A DNA stretch of 38,618 bases from Alphaproteobacteria bacterium (lineage in GTDB: Bacteria; Pseudomonadota; Alphaproteobacteria; CAAHEQ01; UBA3637). Positions 16,428 to 23,826 of this stretch are shown one piece after another. A model generated the notes under the pieces. The model saw nothing but the letters and a program-made list of their open reading frames with translations. It was not told the origin of the DNA and searched no databases. The position numbers and the translations under genes are program-made. Numbering within the stretch: position 1 is the first letter of the stretch; each line of letters opens with the position of its first letter. The stretch is taken from positions 1 through 38,618 of the forward strand of contig SUUT01000001.1 in assembly GCA_015062385.1 (NCBI GenBank), given 5' to 3'.

Positions 16428-18494
16428 TTAACGTGTTGCCGTATTGTCCTTTTTACGAACGGTTTGTCCTTCTTCTCCCTCTCCCCGTTTTTGACTGCTC
16501 TTTTCCAATGTGCCGTTGTTTTTCAGCGGACGAGGTTCTTTTACATCGCCCTCTTTGTCATCACCGTCTTTTTTCTCAGTTGCAAAATTTTCTGCTTTAT
16601 CTGCTCTTTTGTCATCATCCTTATCAGCACTTTTATTGTTATCTTTTTTCCCTTTTTTACCTTTTGAAGATGATTTCTTTTTCTTAGGTTTACCGGCTTC
16701 TGATGCTTCTGCCAATCGTTGTGGCAACGTACTTGTTGCTTGAGCTTCATCCGTTTGTGCTTCTGCATTTTCAGAGGTTGTCGGTGTTGCTTCTTCCGCT
16801 GTTTGTGGTTCTTGCGGAGCATCTGCCGGCATTCTGCGAACAGTTGCTGCCGCTTCGGCTGCGGCCATTGCCTGTGCCTCTGCCCGATTTTTATCTGTAT
16901 TACTACGGGTTTCTTCGGTTGTCGATTTAGCCGTTATTTCCGATTGAGGTATTTCAGGCAAACGCCCGTCTGCCGGTGTTGTTTCTACCGTTTGAGCTTT
17001 ACTCAAAGCCATTCCGTCGGAAAAATCAGGTAAAATAAAATATTGGCAATCCGAACTGCGAACATTGTTTAAAGCCGGATTATAACTTTCTTCGTGTCCG
17101 CCCCCCCGATGTTGATATCCGGTAGCCGCTAATCCTTCGGCTTCCAAAGCTGCCCATGGAAAATCTGCCCCCGGATCAACTTTTCGCCCATCCGGTGTAA
17201 TGTCGGCATGCCCAATCGTATTTTCAGGCAAAATACCTCGACGTTGTTGAATATCTTTTGTTAAAGCCATTAATGAAGCAATTTGTTCCGGTGTATAGCC
17301 CTGCCCTGCTCCTCGTTGAATTTCAATACCGATAGACATATCATTACAACCGACTTGACCATTCCAAACAGATTTTCCTGCATGATTAGCCCGCATGCCT
17401 TCCGGTACCATTTGATAAATTTTACCATCTCTGTCAATCACATAGTGTGCACTTGTTTTATCCACCGAACCCCTAAACGTATTAATGGTAGAAGCCAATG
17501 ACGGACTTTCCGTTGAGTGAATAACAATGGCGGATGGATTTTGATGACGTTGCGAACAATTCGGTGATACGTAAGCTGTGCAAATTTCCAAAGTTTGACA
17601 ATCCGGTTCAAAAGCTCCACCGGCAAAATAAGCCATTGGCGGATGAGAACTGCCACTCATTGCGTAACGGGATGTATAACGTGACCCCATACTGGCATAC
17701 CCCCCGTTATATCCACCATTCCGACGGGGAACACCATTTCCGTTAACGGAACCGTCATAAGAAGGTCCTTGCGGAATAATACGGCCATATTCGGCAGCCA
17801 TATTTTCACTGCCGATACCGGCAACACCACTGGCAACCCGTCCATCATAACTCATGGCAAAGGCTTTTACTTCTTCATCTGTCACCTCCACGCCGTATGC
17901 CGCCATACAAGACAGATATAACAATGCCAATTCATCCTTAGTTAATTCGCAATCCGTTCCCATTAAATTCTGATATTTTTCAATCATCTGTTCGGCAATC
18001 AACTTGGCAACTTCTTTCGGATCGGCGTTTGGATTAACTGCTAAATAAGCCTCAATCATCATTCCCATTTCAATGGCACGCCCCCGAACAGCAGCCCGTT
18101 CTCTATTTGGATTATTAATAATGGCTTCATAAACAGCAGCCATATCGTGGGCATTCATCGCATCTTGGATAGCCCCCCAGTTGCCTTGATAGGTTGTATC
18201 CAAAATAGCAGCCTGATAACAGGGTAATAAATTATCAAAATCTCTAAACTTTGTACGGCATTTTTCATTGATTTTATAGGCCATTTCTTCTTTTGCCAAA
18301 GCAATTGCCTGTTCTTCCGTCACATACGTATTTGTATAATTTAAATGATTATATCCCGGACGTGTCACTGTGCCGTACCCGATTGTTTCAATACCGCCAC
18401 AGTCTTTATATTCGTTTGTATAACATCCCCGTAAATGTCCGGCCTCTCCCCTTTGAATTAAATAAAAGCCATAATCAACAAGACTTGTTGCCAT
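16428..18494 (-). CDS. Two-domain peptidoglycan hydrolase (lysozyme + amidase) with charged tail
   Basis: A 688-aa protein; the ATG at 18494 has a strong GGAGGT site, so the longer frame to 18527 is not used. Residues 1-150 resemble a T4-type (GH24) lysozyme: E17, D31 and T37 in RGEAGH...YKDCGGIETIGYGT, with an enlarged Glu-Asp spacing. Residues about 320-445 are an Amidase_2 domain: IVIHSTES with zinc ligand H326, NHAGKSVWNG, IGIEIQRG, and GHADITPDGRKVDPG with H429 and D440. Residues about 500-688 are low-complexity Ala/Glu/Lys, with KKKKSSSKGKKGKK. No signal peptide is seen, as in phage endolysins. It may belong to the phage-derived block nearby. Confidence 0.82.
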   Translation of the reverse strand: MATSLVDYGFYLIQRGEAGHLRGCYTNEYKDCGGIETIGYGTVTRPGYNHLNYTNTYVTEEQAIALAKEEMAYKINEKCRTKFRDFDNLLPCYQAAILDTTYQGNWGAIQDAMNAHDMAAVYEAIINNPNRERAAVRGRAIEMGMMIEAYLAVNPNADPKEVAKLIAEQMIEKYQNLMGTDCELTKDELALLYLSCMAAYGVEVTDEEVKAFAMSYDGRVASGVAGIGSENMAAEYGRIIPQGPSYDGSVNGNGVPRRNGGYNGGYASMGSRYTSRYAMSGSSHPPMAYFAGGAFEPDCQTLEICTAYVSPNCSQRHQNPSAIVIHSTESPSLASTINTFRGSVDKTSAHYVIDRDGKIYQMVPEGMRANHAGKSVWNGQVGCNDMSIGIEIQRGAGQGYTPEQIASLMALTKDIQQRRGILPENTIGHADITPDGRKVDPGADFPWAALEAEGLAATGYQHRGGGHEESYNPALNNVRSSDCQYFILPDFSDGMALSKAQTVETTPADGRLPEIPQSEITAKSTTEETRSNTDKNRAEAQAMAAAEAAATVRRMPADAPQEPQTAEEATPTTSENAEAQTDEAQATSTLPQRLAEASEAGKPKKKKSSSKGKKGKKDNNKSADKDDDKRADKAENFATEKKDGDDKEGDVKEPRPLKNNGTLEKSSQKRGEGEEGQTVRKKDNTATR

Positions 18495-18535
18495 TTTTAC
18501 CTCCGTTCTACCTAAAATTTGATACATATATTTTT

Positions 18536-18563
18536 ATTTTATCATATTTAAAATAAATATCAA
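18536..18563 (-). promoter_or_regulatory. Promoter of the lysozyme-amidase gene
   Basis: On the minus strand: TTGATA (18563-18558), a 16-bp spacer and TAAAAT (18541-18536), about 40 bp before the ATG at 18494. Confidence 0.6.
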
Positions 18564-18599
18564 GTTTTTTTACATATCAAATTATCAATTTTCGCATTT

Positions 18600-18851
18600 T
18601 CAGCGAAAAATCAAATAATATAATATTGTTAAAACAACCGGTAATGCAACAACAAACAAGGCAGGCCCATAGTTTGCCTTACGGAACGATACAAAGCTAA
18701 AAAACACACAACACAGGTAAAACGGGTCATTAATAACACTGATTAACGGATAAATATGCTTTCTGCGAGTTGCAAAATTATCATCTCCCAACACCCACCA
18801 AAAATAAATATCCGCAACAGCACATAACAAATAAGCAACGTATTTTAACAT
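18600..18851 (-). CDS. Small membrane protein (83 aa, unknown)
   Basis: An 83-aa hydrophobic protein with AAAGGT upstream of its ATG. It has three probable membrane helices: KYVAYLLCAVADIYFWWVLG, FYLCCVFFSFVSF and ALFVVALPVVLTILYYLIF. A TTGACA-like box lies about 60 bp upstream (18911-18916, minus strand) with a poor -10. No family is recognised. Confidence 0.55.
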   Translation of the reverse strand: MLKYVAYLLCAVADIYFWWVLGDDNFATRRKHIYPLISVINDPFYLCCVFFSFVSFRKANYGPALFVVALPVVLTILYYLIFR

Positions 18852-19066
18852 ATCAAATTACCTTTATTATCAATAAACAGCATCGTTATTTTGATAAGAC
18901 ACGTTCCATTTGTCAATAAAAAAAACAAAAATCGACTAAATTCAGATATTTTGCTTTAAAGAACATTATATTTTCTAAAACCACACACAAAAAAAATTGG
19001 CATTTAATTGCTTTTTAGGCAAATTAAATACCAATCCGTATTAAAACAAACACGTTGTAATAATAC

Positions 19067-19312
19067 CTATAAAAAATTCAATTCTTTTGCTTTTAACAAA
19101 ATTTGCACACGATTTTGAACATTTAATGCCCGCAAAATAGAACTGACATGCATTTTAACAGTCGGTTCGGCAACACCTAATTCGTGTGCAATCTGCTTGT
19201 TTGAAAATCCGCGTCCCAACTGACGCAAAACTTCAACTTGACGTTCGGATAAATACAATCCGTTTCCCAATGTATAATCTTCACGCCGATACGGTTTTGT
19301 TTCCTGTTCCAT
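19067..19312 (-). CDS. Small LuxR/GerE-type DNA-binding regulator
   Basis: An 81-aa protein that is almost only a LuxR-type helix-turn-helix: LSERQVEVLRQLGRGFSNKQIAHELGVAEPTVKMHVSSILRALNVQNRVQILLKA covers residues 22-76, the full GerE domain. There is no receiver or sensing domain, so it would act as a single-domain regulator of the NarL-C type. Its AAGGAG site overlaps the end of the preceding gene (19315-19587), with 2 bp between the genes. They therefore form a translationally close pair and the upstream protein may modulate it. Confidence 0.85.
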   Translation of the reverse strand: MEQETKPYRREDYTLGNGLYLSERQVEVLRQLGRGFSNKQIAHELGVAEPTVKMHVSSILRALNVQNRVQILLKAKELNFL

Positions 19313-19314
19313 AA

Positions 19315-19587
19315 TTACTCCTTATCCATAGCTGTTTTTTCCATTTCGGCTAATTTTGCTTCTTTACCGGTAATTGCACGAGAAAGCAAATCCAACATCG
19401 TTTCATGACCGTTTTTTTTCGCCCAATCCTGCAACATATACATCGCTTTTAATTTTTGACGTTTGACTTCTATAATATATTCTTTCAATTCAACCGGCAA
19501 TTCTGACCAAACTTCTTTTATTTCCTGCTTTAAAAGTTTTTTTTCTTCCGATGTCAGACAAGCACTTTCATTCATTGTTTCTTTCAT
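19315..19587 (-). CDS. Small charged helical protein paired with LuxR-type regulator
   Basis: A 90-aa protein with GGAGG before its ATG. It is nearly all charged helix (LTSEEKKLLKQEIKEVWSEL, EYIIEVKRQKLKAMYMLQDW, EAKLAEMEKTAMDKE) with no recognised domain. It is the first gene of a two-gene unit with the LuxR-type regulator. A partner or anti-activator role is a guess from the pairing. A TTGACA box lies upstream (19678-19673, minus strand) without a good -10. Confidence 0.65.
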   Translation of the reverse strand: MKETMNESACLTSEEKKLLKQEIKEVWSELPVELKEYIIEVKRQKLKAMYMLQDWAKKNGHETMLDLLSRAITGKEAKLAEMEKTAMDKE

Positions 19588-19763
19588 TTTTTCCTCCGAA
19601 ATAACTGTAAAATAAACGTTTAAACTCTTTTTGGGCGTTATACGGTTATTAAGTGTGTGTTCACAAAATATTTGTCAAGAGAAAATCGGAAAAACGCCGT
19701 TAAATACATATCCATTTATTGTATCACACGATAAAAAAACAGAACACTTATTGAAAAAAGGTA

Positions 19764-19792
19764 TTGACAGGATTCTTTTTTGGGTCTAAACT
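19764..19792 (+). promoter_or_regulatory. Promoter of the NAD salvage operon
   Basis: TTGACA (19764-19769), a 17-bp spacer and TAAACT (19787-19792). The expected transcript start is near 19798-19800, right at the 5' foot of the leader hairpin. Confidence 0.75.
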
Positions 19793-19796
19793 AACT

Positions 19797-19939
19797 TTGT
19801 TCTTGTCGCTTGCTGGGCTGATAAGCGAAGAACAAGATAAGAGTGAGCCGCTCTGTTAAATAGGAATAATATACGGATATATCTGTATTAAAATTTTATA
19901 TTGACAAGCTGCTCCTTCATAAATGAAAGGAGTTTTTTT
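19797..19939 (+). ncRNA. Structured leader of the NAD salvage operon (candidate riboswitch)
   Basis: A leader of about 140 nt. It opens with a long hairpin: TTGTTCTT (19797-19804) with AAGAACAA (19828-19835), and CGCTT (19807-19811) with AAGCG (19823-19827), with a 2-nt bulge and an 11-nt loop GCTGGGCTGAT. Small hairpins AGAG/CTCT and ATACGGATATATCTGTAT follow. The end is CTCCTTCAT (19912-19920), loop AA, ATGAAAGGAG (19923-19932), then seven T and the ATG. This last stem sequesters the ribosome binding site and has terminator form, as an expression platform would. I cannot match it to the known NAD-I or NAD-II riboswitch classes. Confidence 0.5.
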
Positions 19940-20479
19940 ATGTCTTACCTACACAAACACGGATTAGTCATTATGCGGGCACAACCGTTTCACATCGGTC
20001 ATGAAAAAATCATCAACCGGATGTTGAAAGAATGTGAAAAAGCAACTGTTTTACTCGGGTCTATACAAGAACACGGCACACCCAAAAATCCGTTTAATTA
20101 CACAACCCGAAAAAAAATGATTCAAAACATTTATCGCAACACACCCGATTATCCCCGTTTAAAAATTATGGGTATATACGATATTAACAATCCGATTGAA
20201 TGGGCTGATTATGTTTTTGACTTTTTGCACGAATCCATTCCCGAATGGGGATTACCCGATGTCTATTATGCCGGTTCAACATATGATGCTCATTGGTTTA
20301 AAAGTGTGGTTGAAAAAATAGAATTGGTTGACCGAACAGACCCCGATTTTCCGTTTGTCAGCGGTTCTATGATTCGGGATATGTTAAAATATAAAGACCC
20401 TCGTTGGAAAAACTTTATTCATCCGGCAAACTGTGATTTAATTCAAAACCATTTTGAACATCATCAGGGAATTGCCTAA
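19940..20479 (+). CDS. nadM: NadM-type nicotin(amid)e mononucleotide adenylyltransferase
   Basis: A 179-aa nucleotidyltransferase. It has the Rossmann-type HIGH motif at 18-21 (RAQPFHIGHEKII) and the second ATP-binding motif SGSMIRD at 141-147, with YYAGSTYD near 110. It joins ATP with NMN or NaMN to give NAD or NaAD plus pyrophosphate in the cytoplasm. The length and start resemble NadM rather than NadD, and no Nudix domain is fused. The start at 19940 is fixed by AAAGGAG, which lies inside the leader hairpin. It is the first gene of the salvage operon. Given the later genes, NaMN is the expected substrate. The precise name within the family is not certain. Confidence 0.85.
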   Translation: MSYLHKHGLVIMRAQPFHIGHEKIINRMLKECEKATVLLGSIQEHGTPKNPFNYTTRKKMIQNIYRNTPDYPRLKIMGIYDINNPIEWADYVFDFLHESIPEWGLPDVYYAGSTYDAHWFKSVVEKIELVDRTDPDFPFVSGSMIRDMLKYKDPRWKNFIHPANCDLIQNHFEHHQGIA

Positions 20480-20493
20480 ACACCTTTTTATCC

Positions 20494-20553
20494 CGTCCGT
20501 GTTTTTGAAGGGCCTATAAAAAGCGGACGTTGTTTAACCTTTGGCCATAGGAG
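20494..20553 (+). promoter_or_regulatory. Intercistronic hairpin before nicotinamidase
   Basis: CGTCCG (20494-20499) pairs with CGGACG (20524-20529), and TTTTT with AAAAA inside. The loop segment CCTAT (20513-20517) could instead pair with ATAGG in the ribosome binding site of the next gene. This could modulate translation or protect the mRNA; the alternative pairing is inference. Confidence 0.4.
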
Positions 20554-20560
20554 ATACATT

Positions 20561-21127
20561 ATGAATAATATTTTAGTTCTTGTAGATATACAAAACGATT
20601 TTATCCAAAAAGACGGAAAATTAACCGTCAACGAACCGCAACTTGCCCAAAATGTTGCTCGCTTTTTAAAAAAACATAAATCTTTTTTCAGTCAGATTAT
20701 CATTACCTGCGATACACACTTTGCCGAAACATACGCTCAAACGTGTGAAGGCAAAACCTTTCCGCCACACTGCATTTATCAAACCAAAGGATGGCAGTAT
20801 CCGCAAGCCATTCAACAAGAATTACCATCTGATACCGTTGTTTTGTATAAAGGCACAACTGATGTTTGGCAGGAAGTTTCTCAATATGACGTTTTGCAAC
20901 AAAATTTTACAGATAAACATATTTATTTAGCCGGTGTTTGTACCGATATTTGTGTGGAACAAGCGATGCTCGGCTTTTTAGAACGAGGGGCAAAAGTGAC
21001 TCTTTTATCCGATTTAACCAAAGGATTAAATGAACAAACACCTCAAGTCATACAACGACATCAAGCTTTTGCTAACTTAAAAAGATTAAATGCAACCCAT
21101 TCCACACAATTAATATTAGGAGAATAA
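20561..21127 (+). CDS. pncA: Nicotinamidase (isochorismatase family)
   Basis: A 188-aa cysteine hydrolase that deaminates nicotinamide to nicotinate. The catalytic set is visible: D9 in LVDIQNDF, K97 in YKGTTD and C131 in LAGVCTDICVEQA. Metal ligands D51, H53 and H70 also match the nicotinamidase pattern. AGGAG lies before the ATG. It is the second gene of the operon, 81 bp after nadM and 3 bp before the nicotinate phosphoribosyltransferase gene, which consumes its product. Other isochorismatase-family hydrolases look similar, but the context makes nicotinamidase strongly preferred. Confidence 0.93.
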   Translation: MNNILVLVDIQNDFIQKDGKLTVNEPQLAQNVARFLKKHKSFFSQIIITCDTHFAETYAQTCEGKTFPPHCIYQTKGWQYPQAIQQELPSDTVVLYKGTTDVWQEVSQYDVLQQNFTDKHIYLAGVCTDICVEQAMLGFLERGAKVTLLSDLTKGLNEQTPQVIQRHQAFANLKRLNATHSTQLILGE

Positions 21128-21130
21128 CCC

Positions 21131-22714
21131 ATGACAAACATTCAAAATTTAACACATTTAACCGTTCGTGAACTAATGGAAAAAACAGGCATTACTGCCG
21201 ACTCTTTACAAAAACTAATAACGGGTGGTAATCCTGTTTTGGCAACCGGCAATCCGCTTTTATGTGATTTTTATCATTTAACAATGGCAAAGGGCTGGTT
21301 TGATTCGCCTCAATTCAATCAAATAAAAACATCCGAAGTGTTTTTCCGTAAAAATCCGTTCGGAGGCGGATACTTAATTTGTGCCGGATTAGGCTTGTTT
21401 TTGGAATATGTTAAAAACTGGCGTTTTACCGACAAACATCTTGATTTATTAAGACAGGAAAAAGATATTGACGGCAATCCTCGTTTTAGCGAAGATTTTT
21501 TGCAAACAATTAAAAACACGCCGTTATCCGTCAATATCAAAGCCGTACCGGAAGGCGAATTACTGTTTCCGAACGAACCGGCTATTCAAATTACGGGACC
21601 TTGTTGGCAGGTAGATTTATTGGAAGCAATTGCGTTAAACATTTTTAACAGTCAAAGCCTGATTGCCACAAAAGCCTCCCGCATTATACATGCTTCCCGT
21701 TTAGACGGCAAAACCCGTCCCGTTTTAGAAATGGGATTCAGACGGGAACAAGAAATCGGCGGTTATTTTACCACCCGTGCCGCTTATATCGGCGGATGTA
21801 CGGCTACATCTCACGTTGCAGGGGCTTATCATTTCAACATTCCGAAAGAAGGCACAATGGCTCATTCGTTCATTATGTCATTTGACAGCGAACTGGAAGC
21901 CTTTAAAACATATTTAAAAGCTCATCCGCACAACGGGTCATTACTGGTGGATACATACGATATTAAACAAGGCATTTTAAATGCCATTCAAGCCAGTAAA
22001 GAAACAGGTATTCCCCTCAAAGCCATTCGGATTGATTCGGGCGACTTGGGTTATTGGTATAAAAAAGCCCGTCAGATGTTTGATAAAGCAGATATGCCTC
22101 ATGTTAAACTGATTGCCTCAAACGATTTGGATGAACACATCATTGCCGATTTACTGCTCAATCAACACGCTTCTTACGATATTTTCGGAGTCGGCACAAA
22201 ATTAGTGACAGCATATGATCAACCATCTTTGGGGGGTGTATTTAAAACTAAATCCATTAACGGAGTTGACAAAATGAAAGTTGCCGAAGGAAAAACAACC
22301 ATTCCGGGGGCAACAGACGTAATTCGTTTAATTGAAGATGGCAAATATGCCGGAGATATTATTGCTGATGTAAATTCCGTTCAACTTGAAAACAATCAGT
22401 TGACAACAGATGTCGTTTCCGTGCGAGATGTTAATCCACAAAGTCCCCGTCGTCGGTTTAAAAAAGGCACACAGGCCTATACGCTTTTAGAACCGGTTGT
22501 TATCAACGGACAAGTACAGGAAAAACATCTCAACCGACCGTTAACAGATATTCAACAGGCAACGTTTACACATTTATCTTTATTGGATGACTCTCATAAA
22601 CGGTTTTTAAATCCGCACATTTACGGAGTCGGTATTGCACAACCGCTTTATAGTAAACAGCAATCCATTATTGCACAATATCAACAACGGACAGCATTGT
22701 TGCAACGATCTTAA
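21131..22714 (+). CDS. pncB: Nicotinate phosphoribosyltransferase
   Basis: A 527-aa enzyme that makes NaMN from nicotinate and PRPP with ATP. The catalytic His lies in GTMAHSFIMS (H245), preceded by GGYFTTRAAYIGGCTATSHVAG, and followed by the phosphate- and PRPP-binding segments LVDTYD, IRIDSGDL and IFGVGTKLVTA. The length fits the longer PncB clade. It starts 3 bp after the pncA stop and has AGGAGAAT as its ribosome binding site. The next gene is separated by 97 bp with a terminator-like hairpin. Confidence 0.93.
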   Translation: MTNIQNLTHLTVRELMEKTGITADSLQKLITGGNPVLATGNPLLCDFYHLTMAKGWFDSPQFNQIKTSEVFFRKNPFGGGYLICAGLGLFLEYVKNWRFTDKHLDLLRQEKDIDGNPRFSEDFLQTIKNTPLSVNIKAVPEGELLFPNEPAIQITGPCWQVDLLEAIALNIFNSQSLIATKASRIIHASRLDGKTRPVLEMGFRREQEIGGYFTTRAAYIGGCTATSHVAGAYHFNIPKEGTMAHSFIMSFDSELEAFKTYLKAHPHNGSLLVDTYDIKQGILNAIQASKETGIPLKAIRIDSGDLGYWYKKARQMFDKADMPHVKLIASNDLDEHIIADLLLNQHASYDIFGVGTKLVTAYDQPSLGGVFKTKSINGVDKMKVAEGKTTIPGATDVIRLIEDGKYAGDIIADVNSVQLENNQLTTDVVSVRDVNPQSPRRRFKKGTQAYTLLEPVVINGQVQEKHLNRPLTDIQQATFTHLSLLDDSHKRFLNPHIYGVGIAQPLYSKQQSIIAQYQQRTALLQRS

Positions 22715-22716
22715 TA

Positions 22717-22756
22717 AAAAAGGGGGAATGAATTTAATGCCATCCCCCCCCTTTTT
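22717..22756 (+). terminator. Terminator-like hairpin between pncB and nadE
   Basis: AAAAAGGGGG (22717-22726) with CCCCCTTTTT (22747-22756). Because no promoter is seen before nadE, this is more likely a partial terminator or attenuator within the operon than its end. Confidence 0.6.
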
Positions 22757-22811
22757 CGCCCCGTGCGATATTGTCCAGCTCGTGTAATCACTGACCAAAA
22801 GGAGAAAAACC

Positions 22812-23606
22812 ATGACAACACAATTTGATTTAATTTGGAAAAACCTTTCTATCGGTTTAAAAGAATACTGTGAAAAAAACGGCTTTAAAAAAGTTTTACT
22901 CGGTTTATCGGGCGGAATGGATTCAGCATTTGTTTTTGCCCTTGCCTGTCATACACTCGGTGCAGAAAATGTAACTGCCATTATGATGAAAACAAAACAC
23001 ACTTCCCAATTAAGTTTGGATATTACCCGAGATTTAACAAAACACTATCACGCTCCTTATCAGGAAATTGATATTCAGCCCTATGTGGATAATATGATTC
23101 ATCTGTTAAAAACTACACTATCCGAACCGATTAAACCGATTGTGACGGAAAACATTCAAGCCCGTATTCGGGGACAAATTTTAATGGCTATCAGCAATCA
23201 AACAGGGGCATTGGTTTTGGCGTGCGGAAACAAATCAGAAGCGTGTGTCGGCTATTGCACATTATACGGTGATACTTGTGGCGGATTGATGCCAATCGGG
23301 AATATTTATAAAAGCACACTTTATCAGTTAGCCGACTATATCGGACAAAAACACGGTGTTTATTTAACACCCGAAGTTATCAGTCGAATGCCATCTGCCG
23401 AACTGGCTGAAAATCAAAAAGATGCCGATTCTCTACCGCCCTATCCGATTTTGGATGCCATTTTAACAAAATTGGTCGATTTAAAACAAACACCCAAACA
23501 AATTATTCAAGACGGATTTGATAAACAAACGGTGGACAGAATAAATGCTTTGTATCAAAAATCAGCTTTTAAACGATTGCAACTGCCTCCGACGTTAAAC
23601 ATTTAA
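22812..23606 (+). CDS. nadE: NAD synthetase (ammonia-type)
   Basis: A 264-aa protein that amidates NaAD to NAD using ATP. It has the ATP-pyrophosphatase loop LSGGMDS at 32-38, the ALVLACGNKSEACVGYCTLYGD segment around residues 133-155, and PIGNIYKSTLYQLA and LPPYPILDAIL of the C-terminal part. There is no N-terminal glutaminase (nitrilase) domain, so it would use free ammonia or an external glutaminase. AAAGGAG precedes the ATG. It is the last gene of the salvage operon, and a strong terminator follows at 23676. Confidence 0.93.
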   Translation: MTTQFDLIWKNLSIGLKEYCEKNGFKKVLLGLSGGMDSAFVFALACHTLGAENVTAIMMKTKHTSQLSLDITRDLTKHYHAPYQEIDIQPYVDNMIHLLKTTLSEPIKPIVTENIQARIRGQILMAISNQTGALVLACGNKSEACVGYCTLYGDTCGGLMPIGNIYKSTLYQLADYIGQKHGVYLTPEVISRMPSAELAENQKDADSLPPYPILDAILTKLVDLKQTPKQIIQDGFDKQTVDRINALYQKSAFKRLQLPPTLNI

Positions 23607-23675
23607 AAAAAGTATATTTATACTGACAAAAACTCAAAAAGGCACTACCAATAATCTTTGAAAAACAAGCGTTTT

Positions 23676-23715
23676 AAAACGGAAGAATTGCAAAAAAAAA
23701 TTCTTCCGTTTTTTT
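23676..23715 (+). terminator. Terminator of the NAD salvage operon
   Basis: AAAACGGAAGAATT (23676-23689), an A-rich loop, AATTCTTCCGTTTT and further T. A perfect 14-bp stem. Confidence 0.9.
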
Positions 23716-23766
23716 CATTTTACATATTGCTTTATAAAAATTGTACAAACAATTTACAAAAACACT

Positions 23767-23795
23767 TTGCAAATTATCTTAAAAAATTTTATAAT
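23767..23795 (+). promoter_or_regulatory. Promoter of the methyltransferase gene
   Basis: TTGCAA (23767-23772), a 17-bp spacer and TATAAT (23790-23795). This places the transcript start near 23803 and supports the ATG at 23827 over upstream starts. Confidence 0.75.
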
Positions 23796-23826
23796 GTTTG
23801 CTTATAAAAGAACAGGACAAAATAAA

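Noticed and set aside
16464-17033. Several plus-strand ORFs of 67-104 aa
   Set aside because: They lie antisense to the low-complexity tail of the lysozyme-amidase gene and only mirror its codon bias.
5701-18494. A complete prophage integrated at tRNA-Val
   Set aside because: No integrase, terminase, portal or tail genes are visible, and host-type genes (glycosyltransferase, pilin) lie inside the span.
19797-19939. Match to the known NAD-I or NAD-II riboswitch
   Set aside because: I could not recognise the conserved cores of these classes in the leader by eye; a covariance-model search would be decisive.
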